A stretch of DNA of 64,000 nucleotides from Cyanophora paradoxa (GCA_004431415.1 QPMI01000591.1:1-64000); one strand, 5' to 3'. Numbered from the stretch's first letter, positions 22,418 to 34,473 are shown. A program made the numbers and translations. The notes: generated by a model from the letters alone, not told the origin.

Positions 22418-22575
22418 GACTTATTTTCGACAAAACCCGAAAATCGTGACGAAAATATGGTTCGGCAGCATCATATTTTTGTCAGCTCCAGGACTTCGCC
22501 ATAGACGGATCAGCCGTTAGTACCCCTCTCCATACACAATTTCCGTTCAAGAGTATCAAATATTCGTCACAGTGC
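22418..22575 (+). repeat. Direct repeat, left copy (about 158 bp)
   Basis: Starts TTATTTTCGAC and ends ATTCGTCACAGTGC. It is about 90 percent identical by eye to 23098-23254, in direct orientation and about 680 bp apart. It contains AAAACCCGAAAATCGTGACG and GACGGATCAGCCGTTAGTAC. It could be a terminal repeat of a small non-autonomous element. Confidence 0.7.
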
Positions 22576-23097
22576 AGGTCTGACGAATATAGACGAAATA
22601 AAGACGTCGAAGATTCCTACCGTGGTACGTTTACAGTAGTAGTATCCGAAGTATCCTGAGTAAAAACAAATCTTGTTGGTTTTTGGATGGCATGGGAACT
22701 TGTTTTTGCAGCGGCCCGGCTTTGGGGCCGCCCCCCCGCTAAGCGTTGTTTTTGCAAGCTTCGAATTCGGCGTTCGATCTGTTCCCTCGCGAACCGTTTA
22801 TAATTAACCGCCGCGCGCTGAATTCGAAACCGCGCGCGGCTTTCCGAAGTTCTTCGAATTCCGCGCGCGGCTTTCGATTCGAATTTCAAAGTTTCAAACT
22901 TTTTTGAAAGCATTTTTTCCGGCACATATATACGTACCGCGGTACATCATAGTATGATCATACTACTAGTACCATGCATGATGCATCATGCATCTTGCAA
23001 TTGCTATAGCTACCTAATATTAAATACACTTACGTTGGAATCTTCGACGGCGTATTTATTGTTTTCGTCTACTGTAAACGTAAAAGTTTTCGTCGAG

Positions 23098-23254
23098 ACT
23101 TTATTTTCACAAAACCCGAAAATCGTGACGAAAATATGGTTCGACAGCATCATATTTTCGTCAGCCCCAGGACTCCGCCATGGACGGATCAGCCGTTAGT
23201 ACCCCACGCCATACAAAATTTCAGTTCAAGAGTATCAAATATTCGTCAAAGTGC
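23098..23254 (+). repeat. Direct repeat, right copy (about 157 bp)
   Basis: Partner of 22418-22575. Just inside the pair lies an inverted repeat: GAAGATTCCTAC at about 22610 pairs with GTTGGAATCTTCGACG at about 23035. The whole unit therefore has direct ends and an inner hairpin. Confidence 0.7.
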
Positions 23255-24754
23255 CTGCGCAGTTCAACATACACGGCAATTTATAATTAAGCCGGGGCCG
23301 GCCGCGACTCGGCGCGCGAGGGGGGCGCCGCGTCCTACTATAGCTAGTATATATATAGCTACTGCATGTGACTCCTAGTCTGTCCTAGAGAACCATGACA
23401 GTACCCGGTACGAAGTTACTACGAACTGTCACAAAATGACTCACATTAATTGTGAGCGCTGCAATGGCCATTATGGCCCTGCATGATGACTCATTGATGA
23501 GGCTGCGGATCCATGATTCATGCAGAATCATGCTTCATCGATCCATGATTCATGCTTCATCCTAAGGACCGCATATATGCGCGCAAGGCTGTCAATGGTA
23601 TACAGCTGGATCTTATTAGTACCAAAGTTTTGAAAACCTGAACCGCGCTAGGGGGTACGTATACGTAGCTCTGTCGCGTCGTCCCGCCCGCACTGCGTAT
23701 GCGCCTGCTCGCCTCAGGGGCGCCTTGAAAAAGAAGCGAAGGCGGGCGCATGCGCACCAGCAGACCCCCTCGCGCGCGCCGCGCCCACCCCCTAGGGCCC
23801 CTACTAAAGCTCCGGATCCCTACTAAAGCGCTCCGCGCGGGCAAGTCTTAAATATTTTCAGGCTACTAAACCGGCCAAAATCATGATTACTAAGTATTTT
23901 GGGGTCTTAAATATTACCCGAATTACAGGCTAATTTACAGCAGTCGATCCCGGATCCCCGGAGTCGGAGGGAGTCCCGGACATCTGCCGCGCGGCCAGAT
24001 GATGGCCCGGATCCGGAGTCCCGGATCCCGGAGTCCGCAGCGGCCCCGGGTATATATATATATATCGTACAACGTACCGTAGTACCGTAGTACCGTTGAA
24101 CCGCGGCGCGCCGCGCGGGCGCCGGGCCGCCGGGCCGCCGGGCCCGCGCGCGGCCGCCGGCCCGCCGCCGGCTGGCCCGGCGCCTCGCGGCGCGGCCGGC
24201 CCGGCCCGGCGGCCGGCGGCGGGCCGGGCCGCCGGGCCGCCGGGCCGGCGCCGGCTGGCCGCACTGCATCACAGTCTGCATGCGCATGCATATGCTGCGG
24301 CAGCGCTAGCGCTACCCGGTAGGCTCCGGTAGCACTAGTACACTGTAGCCTAGTAGTAGTACTAACTTAGTAAGTATAGCGCTAGCGCGCGACTCGGCGA
24401 GCATATGCATATCGCGATTCGCGAATCGCGAATCGCGATCGATATCGATCATCGGATATCGGATCATCGGATCATCGCCGACTCGGCGGAGTCGGCGCGG
24501 CGAGTCTAGTCGGCGCGGCGCGGCGCGGCGCCGGCGCCGGCGGGATTTCCGCGGCCGTACTACGTCGCGGGCCCGCGGCGCGATTGCCGCGCGGCGCGAA
24601 GCGTGAGAAGCACTGAGGAGTCAGTGAGGACCCAGTGAGGAGCAGTGAGGACTCGCACGACGTTGACAGCAGCACTGCCGCAGAGCGCGCAGCGAACGCT
24701 CAAGGCTTGTAAGTTGTAACGGCAGCTCCCGAGTCGCAGCTGATTCGCCGAGTG

Positions 24755-25871
24755 ATGGACCAGAGGCCGCATCGCACGATGCGCTCGTCGTCCCTCACCG
24801 CACTTCAAGGACCTTCATCCGCGAACGTCGCGCTCAGCATACAGCTGCAGGCGCCACTCAACCACGTCCCCGCCAGCGGCCTCGGTGCGCGACGCGCCAC
24901 GCGTACGCGTACGAAATCACGACATCGACATCGCGGCCGCGGCCCAGTCCAGATCTGACCGGAAGCCTGCAGCTGACATCTCGCTCGCAGGCTTCATGTA
25001 CGCGCCGGCCCAGCCGGCTCCGAGCTCGAGCCCGTACGCGGAGCCGAAGAGCCCTCCCGGGCATGCGCTCGCCGCCGCTCGCATGCATATGAGGCGCGTC
25101 TCCGCCGAGTCTTCGGCCTCGTCGATGCGGTCCGCGAGCCCTGATCCCGGCGCCGGCCCCTGGTCCCGCTCCGGTTCCCTGGATGTCTCCGGCTTCCCAG
25201 CCCGCCCGCACTCTTTCTCCACCGCCCCCGAGGCGCATCTGCAGCAGCAGTGCCCGCCGGGGCCGCACGGCGCCGGCCCGCACCCCGCGAACTGGCCGGC
25301 GCCCAGCGCCAACTGGCCCAACGTCTGGTCCGAGGCGCAGTACGGGGGTCTGCAGCTCGGCGGCATGCCGCAGCCGCCTCCGGGGCGCGCCGACTCGCCG
25401 GCGCCCTCCGCCATGAGCGCCGCCTCGGAGCGCACGGCCGCGACGGTCCCAGCGGTGCCGGTGCCCTTCATCCGCATGCCGCCCCCGGGGCCCCGGCCCC
25501 GCAGCAACTCGACCCCCTTCGCCCTATCCCCCCTCTGGACGACGAGCCCCGATGCCTACTGCTACAAAGCCCGACAGGGTGCGCCGGCCGCCCCGCCCCC
25601 CGCGGCTCCCCGCCGAGCCGGCCGGCCGGGCGAACGCTCTCCTGCAGATGCGATCACAAGGCGCCTGGACTCGCTGGAGCAGTCGGGCGTGCGCCGCCGC
25701 TCCATCACGTCTCTGGGGCCGCACGCCTCCAGCCCGCTCTGCGTGAGCCCTGTTCCGGGGGCGCGCGTCGGCGTCGGCGCCGGCGCCGGCGCGCCGGTCC
25801 TCACGATCGACGACCCAATGATGGACGACGACCAGCCGGCCCCCTCGCCCAGATCTAGAGACGCCAAGTGA
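24755..25871 (+). CDS. Pro/Ser-rich, largely disordered protein (336 aa)
   Basis: ATG at 24755 (MDQRPHRTMRSSSLTALQG), exon 1 to 24884, a 106-nt intron (GTGCGC...CTCGCAG), exon 2 from 24991 to the stop at 25871. The phases agree (130 + 881 nt = 337 codons including stop). The product is low complexity: Pro, Ala, Ser and Gly dominate, with repeated RRVS, RRRS and RSRS-like sites (MRRVSAESSASSM; RRRSITSLG) that resemble targets of basophilic kinases. The acidic end reads IDDPMMDDDQPAPSPRSRD. No folded domain is visible. It may be a phosphorylated signalling or scaffold protein, but that rests only on composition. Confidence 0.55.
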
Positions 25872-26482
25872 CGGTCCCGCGGCCGCCTTGCACCCTGTAC
25901 TTGTACCCCTTTCTTTCTCATAGAATAGCAGCCAGCGCAGCCGCAGCCACAGTGCGTTTCTAGTTCTAGCAGCACCCGTTTCAATTAGTCTTTGCGTTAT
26001 TTGTGTGCAGATCTATCATTTGAGCCCCTTAAGCGTAGAGGAGCCTAAAGTGAGGTCGTCGCGCCCGTCAGATCCTTGTTTTCATTGGACGCGAGCGTTT
26101 CATAGTACGCAACAGCATTGAGTATTGGAGAGAGCGGCCCGACGCCGCGGCCCGCGGCCCGCCTCGTGCTAGTCATCTTGTCAATGTGTCCCATAGTACT
26201 TGGAGCATGCGATGTGTATATATTATCCGTATTTATACCTCTTCAGGGCTTCGCGTCTCTACTCGACCTCGAGCTCGGCAGAGACCCGCTCTGCGTTTCC
26301 TGTGTGCACGTTTTTCATCGTATCTACTGGATTTGCGAATTCTCATTATTATTCCGCGCGCGTTTATTGTGCTTTCTGATTGTAGACTCGAATTCTGAGG
26401 CGAGTACATTGCATGAAATTGCTCTGCGGGTTCGGGTTTTGCTGTGCTGATTAAAAGGGCACTGGTGGGGACTCGGGAGGCC
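25872..26482. other. Intergenic stretch between converging genes
   Basis: Lies between the end of the Pro/Ser-rich gene and the stop of the minus-strand glycosyltransferase, so it should hold both 3' untranslated regions. It is AT-richer than its surroundings. No gene is recognised. Confidence 0.5.
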
Positions 26483-28298
26483 TCAAACGCGGGCGGCCGC
26501 GGCGCTCGGAAGCGCCGGGGCCGGGGCCGGGGGGCGGGGCTCGGCCTCGGCGCGGCTAAGGAGCTCGGCGACCGTCCGCTCGAAGAGGCTGCCGCCGCCG
26601 TCCCGCCGCAGCGACCCCGGATTCAGGCCCGCCAGGTGCGCCTTCCCCGTGACCTGGCAGCCCGCGATCGGGCGCGGGGGGGGGGGGGGGGGGGGGGGGA
26701 GGGGGAAGGGGGGTACGTGGCTCCAGAGGTGGAGGGCGTAGCGGGGCCCCTCCGGGCCGTCCTCGGGCAGGGCCGGGGCCGCCGGGTCAAAGATCTATTC
26801 CGCGATCAATTCAACGGCGGTGCGGGGGTACGGAATGCGAAGGTGCCGGCCTGCGAGGCGCGGCTCCAGTCGGGGGCGAAGAAGGCCCGGGGGGGTAGCA
26901 CGTTGACGAGCCCCGGCCGCGAGTCCGCGATGCGCCGCGGGAGGCGGATCGACGATTCGTCCCACAGGCTGCCGCGTTCTCGTTGTGGGGTACGCGGGCG
27001 CGGGAGCGGGACGGGATGGGGGTACGGCGCACTCGTCGTTGAAGTCCTTGTACCCGGCCAGCCACTCGGAGAGGAAGGGGGCGCCCGGCGCGGCCAGGAT
27101 CACCTGCCCGGGGTACATGCGGGGAGCCCGGCCGGCGGGTGGCGGGGGCGGGGTACCGCGTTACAGAGGCCGCCGTCCTCCTGCCGGGCGGTAACGGTCG
27201 GCAGGGGGTTACGTTATTGGGGAGGCGAGGCGGGCCTGGAGCCCCATTGTGACGGGGGCGGGGCCCTTGAGCAGCGGGTCGAAGGACCGGAGGGGTAGCA
27301 CGTCGGTGTCGAGGTAGATCCCGCCTGCCCGTACACGTACCCCCGTCATGCTCCGGACATGGGTACGCCAAACCGCGCGGCTCGAGCTCGCCCCGAGCGC
27401 GGAGGATCTCGATTCGAAGGATATCGGCCTTGTGCGCCAGCTCCCGGACCTGCGCAGGGCTCGAATCCCGCGGAGGCCGGTTTCCAAAACGGCAAATCAG
27501 ATAGCGGACCGGGTGGCCAAAGATCGAGTCGGCGGTGCGGGCGGGCACCACGGTCACCTGAGACGGGCGCACTAAAAGGGCGGCGGACGAGGGCGAGGCG
27601 GGGGCCGGCGGGGCCCACCAGGGGGCGGACGGAGGACCACCAGGGGCCGAGCGGCTCGGGGCTCGAGACGGAGGACGAGAGGTGGAAGCCTGAGGGGCGT
27701 CGTGCGCGCCGCGTACGCGTCAGTCGGCCAGCCAGGCCGGCGCCGCGACGCCCAGCTAGGGCCCGGCGGCCGTGCGCGGAGTCCGGGCGCGCAGATGCAA
27801 TCCGGCTTGATGTGGACGCGCGAAGCCAACACGCTGAGGAACGCAGAGAAACCTGTGCGGCCAGCACGCTGAGGAAAGCGGAGGAAAGAGGAAAGGAAGC
27901 CAGCACGCCAAACGACGATGTGGGGCCCTGGAACCTGCACGCCACGAGAGTCGGCTCGCAACGCGACGACGGCAAGAGAAATCCGAGAGAAGGTATTTGC
28001 ACCAGATGTAGTGAACGAGCTTCGGATACGGGGGCGTGCTCTCGTTGCTCGCGGCGCCCTGCGCATGCGCCTCGGGCTCGTCCGCTTTGGGGGGGCGGCA
28101 GCGCGCTTCGCAGAAGCCGGAGGTGGCCTCTGGGCGCGCTTTGGAAGCGCTCGATTCCAGCAATGGCGGATCGCTGGAGCCAAGCAAAACCGCGGCCCGC
28201 TGGACGTACGCAGGCCCGACGATAAGCGCAAGCGCAAGAAGAAGGAAGACGAGTACGACTGCTGGGCGACGCGCCGCCTCCTTCAGCGTCGGCCGCAT
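26483..28298 (-). CDS. GT32-family glycosyltransferase, type II membrane protein
   Basis: Start 28298 gives MRPTLKEAARRPAVVLVF and a hydrophobic signal anchor, typical of Golgi enzymes. A lumenal stem leads to PKLVHYIW (about 28000), the first conserved GT32 motif. FLSVLASRVHIKPDCIC follows (about 27830). Then VTVVPARTADSIFGHPV (about 27550) and LAHKADILRIEILRARG join across an intron to GGIYLDTDVLPLRS (about 27330). The D-T-D is the metal and nucleotide-sugar site. VILAAPGAPFLSEWLAGYKD (about 27110), PPRAFFAPDW (about 26890), ALHLWSH (about 26730) and a C-terminal helical tail complete the family pattern. Several introns start with GC (for example after ILRARG). Donor sugar and acceptor cannot be told from sequence. 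It probably modifies glycoproteins or glycolipids. Confidence 0.85.
26683..26712 (-). repeat. Poly-G/poly-C tract in the last intron of the GT32 gene
   Basis: A run of G on the plus strand, broken by single A residues at its right end. It is poly-C on the coding strand of the gene that contains it. Confidence 0.8.
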
Positions 28299-28844
28299 CG
28301 GGAGAGCGGCGCGAAGAATTCGATCTTGGCCCTGGGGTACAGTCAATTTGTGGTGCCGCCAGGGTTGAAGGCCCGCTTCACCAATACCAGCCTTCCAAGG
28401 TCGGCAGCCCAGTGCCTGTGGCGATCTTGCAATTGCAGCTGGCCGCCAGCATGCGCCTGGCGACGCCCCCTCCGGCTCGCTTCTCGACCTCGAATCTTCA
28501 CAACAGGTTCGCGGTACACTTAGTGGCACTTAGCCGGCTCCCGCCAGCTCCGAGGCTCCGATCAAGCGCGCGCCTTTCAAACCACCTAGGGACGTTCTGC
28601 GGCCCACGGGTCCACGGCCGTGCTCCGAGTAGGAACGCTTAGCTGCGAGCCCTTGCATAGCTAAGCCTGGCTGCACGCGCGCCGCCTGCGTTCAAGGGCT
28701 GGGTAACGCCGAGCCGGTTCCGATGTACGCGAGCCCTTGCCTGCCCCGTGGAGACAGCGTGCTCTTGTGGGTGACGTAGAAGCAGGCGGAAGGGCGCCCG
28801 GGCCAAGGGGCTTGCGCCTCGGCGGGTGCTGAGGGGGCGCTTGC

Positions 28845-30325
28845 GTGCGCAGGGACCCCTCGCAGAACCGGGCCCCGCCGAAGGTGCGTATGCGGCGGCG
28901 CGGCCGGCCTCCGCTCGCCGCTCTCGCGCGCGCGCCGGCGCTGACGGCGCCGCCCGCCCGCGGGGCAGCCGCCGGGGCGCCGGACGAGGAGGCGGCGCTT
29001 CGTGCGCTGAAGGCGGAGATCGGGGAGCTTGAGGGGCGCCTGCTGGCGCGGGAGGAGGCCGAGGAGGGGCCGGCGCCCGGCCCCGTCGAGCTGCTCGCCC
29101 GCCCCGCCCCCTGGCGCCCGCCCCGCGCCCCCGGCAGCGCCCCGCCCGTCAACCCCGCCGCTCCCCGGACGGTCCGCCCGCCCGCCCCGCCCCGCCCCGC
29201 CCGCGCCGCCTGCAGCCCCGCCCGACGCGGAGAGGGCATGATCAGACCCGGACGGGACGCCGCTGCGGGCGTCGCGGGTGGGCCTCGGGAGCGCGCCGAG
29301 CGCGGCGGGGGCCGGGGCCGGGGCCGGCGGGCGGCGCGTCTCGTCGGGGGCGGCGGCCCTGGAAGACGTCCTCCACGCCCGCCGCTCCGGCCTCCTGTGC
29401 GCCCAGCCCAGCCCCTCCCGCCCGCGCGGCCGTTTCCCTTAGCCGAGGCCCCTCGCAGGTTCCTTGAGGGGCGGACGGGCTCGCCGCTCTCCGGGCGGGA
29501 CGCCCCCGAGACCCCGCCCGGGCGCCCCGCCACGGCCGCCGCCGCGGCGCCCGGCCCGGCGCCCCTGCCACCCTCGCCGGCCGCCCTCGGCTCCTCGGCC
29601 TCCAGTCCCGCCATCCCCGCCTCGTACACCTTCGGGCGGAGCCTCGCGCTCGACGACTTCAGCCGGGTACGGCATTCCGCCCTCTTCTTCTTCTTCTTCG
29701 CCGGCCCGCCCCCGCGTGACGCGCACCTATCCTCTCGCAGACGCGCGCGGAGCTGCGGAAGGCCCAGAAGCGGTGCGGGGGTACAGGGATGTGGGCCCGG
29801 GGGTACAGGGAGCCGGCGTCGAGGCGGGGGGTACGGGGCGGCAGGATTCGGGCGCTGGAAGCGGAGGCTGAGGACGCGAGGGCGGCCTCCGCGGCGCTCC
29901 GAAAGGAGAACGAAGAACTCAGGGGGCGGCTCGCGGTGCGGCGTACCCCCCTGGGGAACCCGCGCCCCCGCCTCACGCCGGGGGGGGGGGTACAGGGCGC
30001 GGACGAGGACGGGTCGGAGGGCTCCGCGGCCCACGAGGAGGATAAGTCTATTCTCTCGAGGTCGCGCAGCTCGCCGGGGCTTGGCCTCACCCTGGTGCGT
30101 CCGGGCGCCAACCGCCCGGGGTACGGCTTTCGTTTCCCGACCCCCGCCGCAGCAGCTGGGGCGGACCCCGTCCGCTGCCGGCGGACCCCCGCCGCTCACA
30201 ACGGTGGGCCCGGGGCCGCCCCGCTCGAACTGTACCCCCCGGAGATTCGAGCCGCCGCGCGCAGAGGAGGAGGGGGTCGAACACGACGGGGCACGCCGCC
30301 GCCCTCGTGCGTACCCCTCGACGCC

Positions 30326-30360
<35 letters not shown>

Positions 30361-30535
30361 ACTCAAGCCCGCGCAGGTGCGGTCGCAGAGCTTTGCGGCG
30401 GTGCGGCCGGCGGCGCAGGGCGACTCGGCCACCGCGGATCAAATGTGCGCGAGGCCCAAACCCCCTTCGGAATTCATAGGAATCAGTTGTAGCACCGAGT
30501 GCCCGGGTGAAGTCGTGCAAGCAAGAGAAGTCTAG
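28845..30535 (+). CDS. Coiled-coil protein, unknown function
   Basis: Two heptad-type segments support coding: EEAALRALKAEIGELEGRLL (about 28990-29050) and RIRALEAEAEDARAASAAL with RKENEELRGRL (about 29845-29935). Between them are Pro/Ala-rich stretches, a piece AALEDVLHARRSGLLCAQ (about 29355) and PASYTFGRSLALDDFSR (about 29610-29660). The last ends at a GTACGG donor whose intron closes CTCGCAG before TRAELRKAQK. An intron with a long poly-C tract (30328-30359) precedes the last exon, which reads VRSQSFAAVRPAAQGDSA before a stop at 30535. The start codon is not certain. A 665-residue frame on the other strand is an artefact of GC-rich composition. The protein may be a cytoskeletal or scaffold component. 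Confidence 0.45.
30328..30359 (+). repeat. Intronic poly-C tract
   Basis: About 30 uninterrupted C residues in an intron of the coiled-coil gene, on its coding strand. Confidence 0.85.
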
Positions 30536-30643
30536 CGAATCGAAGAGCAAGTTAGAAGACGTCTCCCTCGCTAGCCGCAAAGCAGCATTTTGCAGAAATA
30601 TTCGATCGTACAGATATACTACCATATATTCATTGTCAATGTT

Positions 30644-33600
30644 ATGAAAACTTTGCAAGATTTAGAAAATACTGACCACTGGTATCCCGGCAGGCTGCAG
30701 CTGGCCCGGCGCGGGGACGTCGAGAAGCTCGAGGCGCTGCTGCGGCGGGGCGCCCCCGTCGACATCGGCGACCGCAACCTCCAGACCCGTGCTCGCGCCC
30801 CTCCCCTCTTCTTCGCCCCCGCCGCCCCCTCCTCCTCATTACTCCCGCCCTCCCCCTTTCCTCGAACGCGTCCTCCTCCTCCGCCCCCTGTCTGAGCGGG
30901 CGGCGCGGGGCGGCAGCGCTGCACGCGGCGGCGGCGGAGGGGCAGCTCGCCGCCGCCATCGCCCTCCTCGACGCCGGCGCCTCAGTCAACGTCCTCGACC
31001 GGTACCCCCCCGCGCTCCCGCCCCCCCCCCCCCCCCCCCCCTCCCCGCCCTCCCAAAGAGCGAACGAAGTAAAGCTGAAGCTGAGGAAATGGCGGAACAG
31101 GTGGAAGGGGACGGCGCTGGGGGAGGCGCTGCGGGGCCGCCACACGGAGGTCGCCCGCCTCCTCAAGAGCCGCGGCGCCCTCACCTACGCCGAGCTCAAG
31201 CGCCGCGTGCGCTCCCCTTCTCTTCTTTGTTTCTTTACTCTCTTCTTTATGTGTTTCTCGCGCAGGCGGCGGCGGGAGACGGGGCGCTGGCGACGGCTGG
31301 CTCCCGCGGGAAACACGTGCACGGGCCCCTCGCGCTGGCGGTGCGGCGGGCCCAGCGCCGGCTCCGGTTCCGGCTCCGGCCGCGCCGGCCGTTCTGAGCG
31401 CGTTCGCGCCTCGTGCGGGGGCGCAGGTGCCGGGCGGGGCGCCGGGGGGCGGCGGCAGCCTGAAGGTCCCCGGGGCGCCCCGCGGGCGGCCCAGGCGCAC
31501 GGGAAGCGCCCCTCGGCGTCCGCGGCGGCCGACGCGGAGAACTCGGTGGGGGACCTGAGGCGCGCCCCCCCGCCCTAAACGTACTTTGAACTTCGAACTT
31601 TAACCTTGTACCCCCTCGCAGCCGGGTAGAGGAGATCGCGGCGGCCGAGGACCTGTGCGCCGCGGCCGCCGCCGGGGACGTCCTCAGGATCCAGGCCCGC
31701 CCCCGCCCCCGCCATCGCCACCGCTCCCGCCCCCGCGCCCCGCCCCGCCCCGGCTCCCCTCTGCTCTGAAAGCGGCCCGCAGGAGTACGTCACTTCGCTG
31801 GGATACAGCACCGATGCGGGGGACTACGACAAGGCGCGCGCGCGCCTGCCCCCGCTTGCTTTCACGAGAACTCCCGCCTGACTCCGCCCCCGCAGAGGAC
31901 GCGTGCGCTCGGACCCGGCGCCGGCTCGGGGCCGCCCACGCGGCGCCGCGGCGCTAACGGGGCGGCGGCAGCGCTGCACGCGGCGGCGGCGGCGGGGCGC
32001 GTCGAGGCGGTCGTAGCCCTCCTCGAGCTGGGGGGTACGCCGTTCTTCTTATCCTCCTCTTCATTCGGTATCTTGCCTGAGAGAGAGGGCGCCGCGCAGC
32101 GTACCCCAACCTGCGGGATCGCTGGGGCAGTACCCCCCTCGAGGTGCGCGCCGCGCCGCAATGCGTACCCCGGGACCTCTCGGACCTCTCACGCCCCCTG
32201 AACCCCGTACCCCCGCGCAGGACGCAACGCGGGGCAAGCACGAGGCCGCCGCCTCCATACTACGGCAGCAGTGCGCCGCGGCCGCCCCGCCCCGCCCGCC
32301 CCGTCCATCTTCGCCCGCCCGTCCGACGCGCCCCACAGCGGTGCCAAGGCTGGCCTGGAGGCGGCGCGCGACGAGCGGGCGCGGGCGGCCCGCGGGCGGC
32401 GCACCTCCCTCTCCCAATGTGCGTCCGGACGCTCCGCCACCCGCCCGCCCGCCCGCGTTGACGCCGACGGCGCGTGCGCCCCGCAGCCGTGCACACGGGG
32501 TCGAAGGGATCGTTCCGTGCCGGGGCGGTGGGCACCAGGGCGCAGGCACGCCCGCTCCTCCTCCCGCCCCAACCCGCCCCCTCCTTACGACAGCGCCAGC
32601 CGCTGGAGCGGGCGCGCTCGAACGCGACGACGCCGGGCGGCGGCCGCCGCGGCTCCATCGCCTCCGCCTCCACCGGCGCGCCCGCCCGCCCGCCCGCTCC
32701 GCCTTCGCTTGGCCTGGAGGAACGGTCGCCTGGCTCACTCGCTCGCTCGCTCGCCGCAGACTCGTTCGCTGTGGGCTCGGCCCGGGGAGGGGGAGGCGGC
32801 GACGAGGGGTACGCCGACGAGTCCGGCCTGGCGGAGGCCTTCTTCGAGGGTGCGGGGGGTACCCGCCTCTTTCGGCGCAGCGGTGGTACCCACGCGCGCC
32901 TCCCGGCGCGCAGCGGTGAGCTCGTCGGACCTGTCGAGGCTCGAGGCGGCCCTCCAGGTACCCGTACCCCCCTTTCACCTACCCACCCGACTCTGATTCC
33001 GGCCCCGATTAGGGCGGCGGGGCGACCTCCGAGGAGCTGGCGACGCTCGTCGAGAGGCTCCAGCGGCTCCTCGCGGTGCGCCAGAGAAGAAGAAAAGAGG
33101 CCGAAAGCTCACCTGACCTGAGCTGAGCTGACTGAGCTACCTACGGCCGGGCGCAGGGGGCGGACGCGCTGGCCGCGGAGCAGGAGGCGGAGGCTCTCAC
33201 CCACGAGCTCCAGCGCTGCGCCTGGCGCGCCCCGCCGCCCCGCTCTCTTAAGAAACCAAAGGAATCACTAGAGCCTTTCCTTTGCCGTCCCTGCCAAGCC
33301 CAAGGCCTTCTTCCACCACCCGCCCTTCCGCCCCCCCGCCGCTCCCTTTCCGGCCCTCCTCCCCTCCCCCGCCCCTTCTCAACCCCGCCCCCGCCCCGCC
33401 CCGCCTCGCCCCCGCAGCGACCTGGCGCACGGGGAGCGGGCGCTGCTCTACTTCGTCGTGCCCTCCGCCGGCAACGCCCTCTGCGCCAAGCACGCCGGTG
33501 CGTCCTCGCCTCGCTCGCGATCTCTTCCTTCGCTTAGACTTGGACCTTAGACCTTCGACCTTACATAATTATAACTTCACTTAGACCTTAGACCTTATAT

Positions 33601-34442
33601 GACTTCACTTAGACCTTAGACCTTAGACCTTAGACCTTAGACCTTCGCTTAGACCTTGCCGGCGCGTGCTCGGCTTGCGATCTCCTCCTTCTTCCTTGAC
33701 CCTCCCTCGCTTAGACCTGGCGGAGTCGACGCTCTTCGTGCCGATGGGGCGCGGCTTCGTGGGGACCTGCGCCCTCGCCGGCGCCCCCTTCCGCACCTCC
33801 GCGTACCCCCCGCCCCGCCCCTTCGTACTTCCTCCCCGCCTCTTATCTCTCCGCAGGCCGGAGGAGGAGCCGACGTACGTTCGGGACCTCGACGACCGCG
33901 CGGGGTGCGCACGCGCGCCGTTCGCCGGCCCCGCCCCGCCGGCGTGAAGCTGACCGGCCGGCCGGCCGGGGCCCCGATCGAGAAGGACGCGGCCCCGCGC
34001 CGTGATGTGCGTCCCGCTCCTCGGTGCCGCCCCGCCCCGCCCCGCCCTTCTCCGGCCCCCGCGCCGGGCTCCGCTGATCGCCGCGGGCCCCGCAGACGCG
34101 GAGACGATGCGGCCGGTGGCCGTCATGAAGATCACCTCCTCCCGCCTCGCCCCCCAGGCCCGCCCTGCCATGTCCTGTCCCCTCCTCCGCCCCGCCTCCT
34201 CTTACATCGTTCGCCTCTGCCTGCTTTGCAGCCGGTGCCGGTGCCGGCGCCGGGCACCAACCCCGAGGACGCCGTCCTTCCCCCCCGCCAGGCAAGCAAG
34301 CGAGCGGGCAGCGGGCGCCTCCGCCTCCGCCTCCGCCTCCGCCGGCTTTTCTTTGTTCACCTTCTTTGCTTCTTCGCGCGCAGCCGGTGGGCTTCAGCCG
34401 CCTCGACGAGCTGCTCGTCGCCCTCCTCCTCCGCCGCGTCCG

Positions 34443-34473
<31 letters not shown>

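Larger units (their letters stand above)
19900..24754. other. Gene-poor, repeat-rich stretch at the compositional boundary
   Basis: No gene is supported in about 4.85 kb. Contents in order: AT-richer flank (19.9-20.2 kb); GGCCGGCC- and AAGCCAAGCC-rich low-complexity DNA (20.3-20.5, 20.9-21.1, 21.7-22.15 kb); inverted TTGAACTCAAGC words (21.1-21.65 kb); a tRNA 3'-end-like piece (21.2 kb); two direct repeats (22.4-23.25 kb); CCGGATCC-type and GGCC-rich blocks (23.9-24.26 kb); palindromes (24.4-24.5 kb). Open frames here are Pro/Ala/Gly/Arg strings of the kind produced by GC-rich repeats. Confidence 0.6.

Noticed and set aside
24885-24990. Start of the Pro/Ser-rich protein inside this segment
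   Set aside because: The stretch begins GTGCGC and ends CTCGCAG, and removing it joins two coding frames in phase, so it is an intron and the true start is more likely 24755.
28661-30658. A 665-codon open frame on the minus strand opposite the coiled-coil gene
   Set aside because: Its product is a Gly/Arg/Pro/Ala string without heptads or motifs. Very GC-rich DNA lacks stop codons in several frames, and the plus strand has real coiled-coil text and splice sites here.
32061-32978. A 305-codon minus-strand frame over the ankyrin-GAF linker
   Set aside because: Arg/Gly/Pro-rich with no motif, while plus-strand pieces continue the ankyrin and coiled-coil text.
33533-33656. An internal telomere array
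   Set aside because: CCTTAGA does not match the TTTAGGG or TTAGGG repeats, and the run sits inside an intron.
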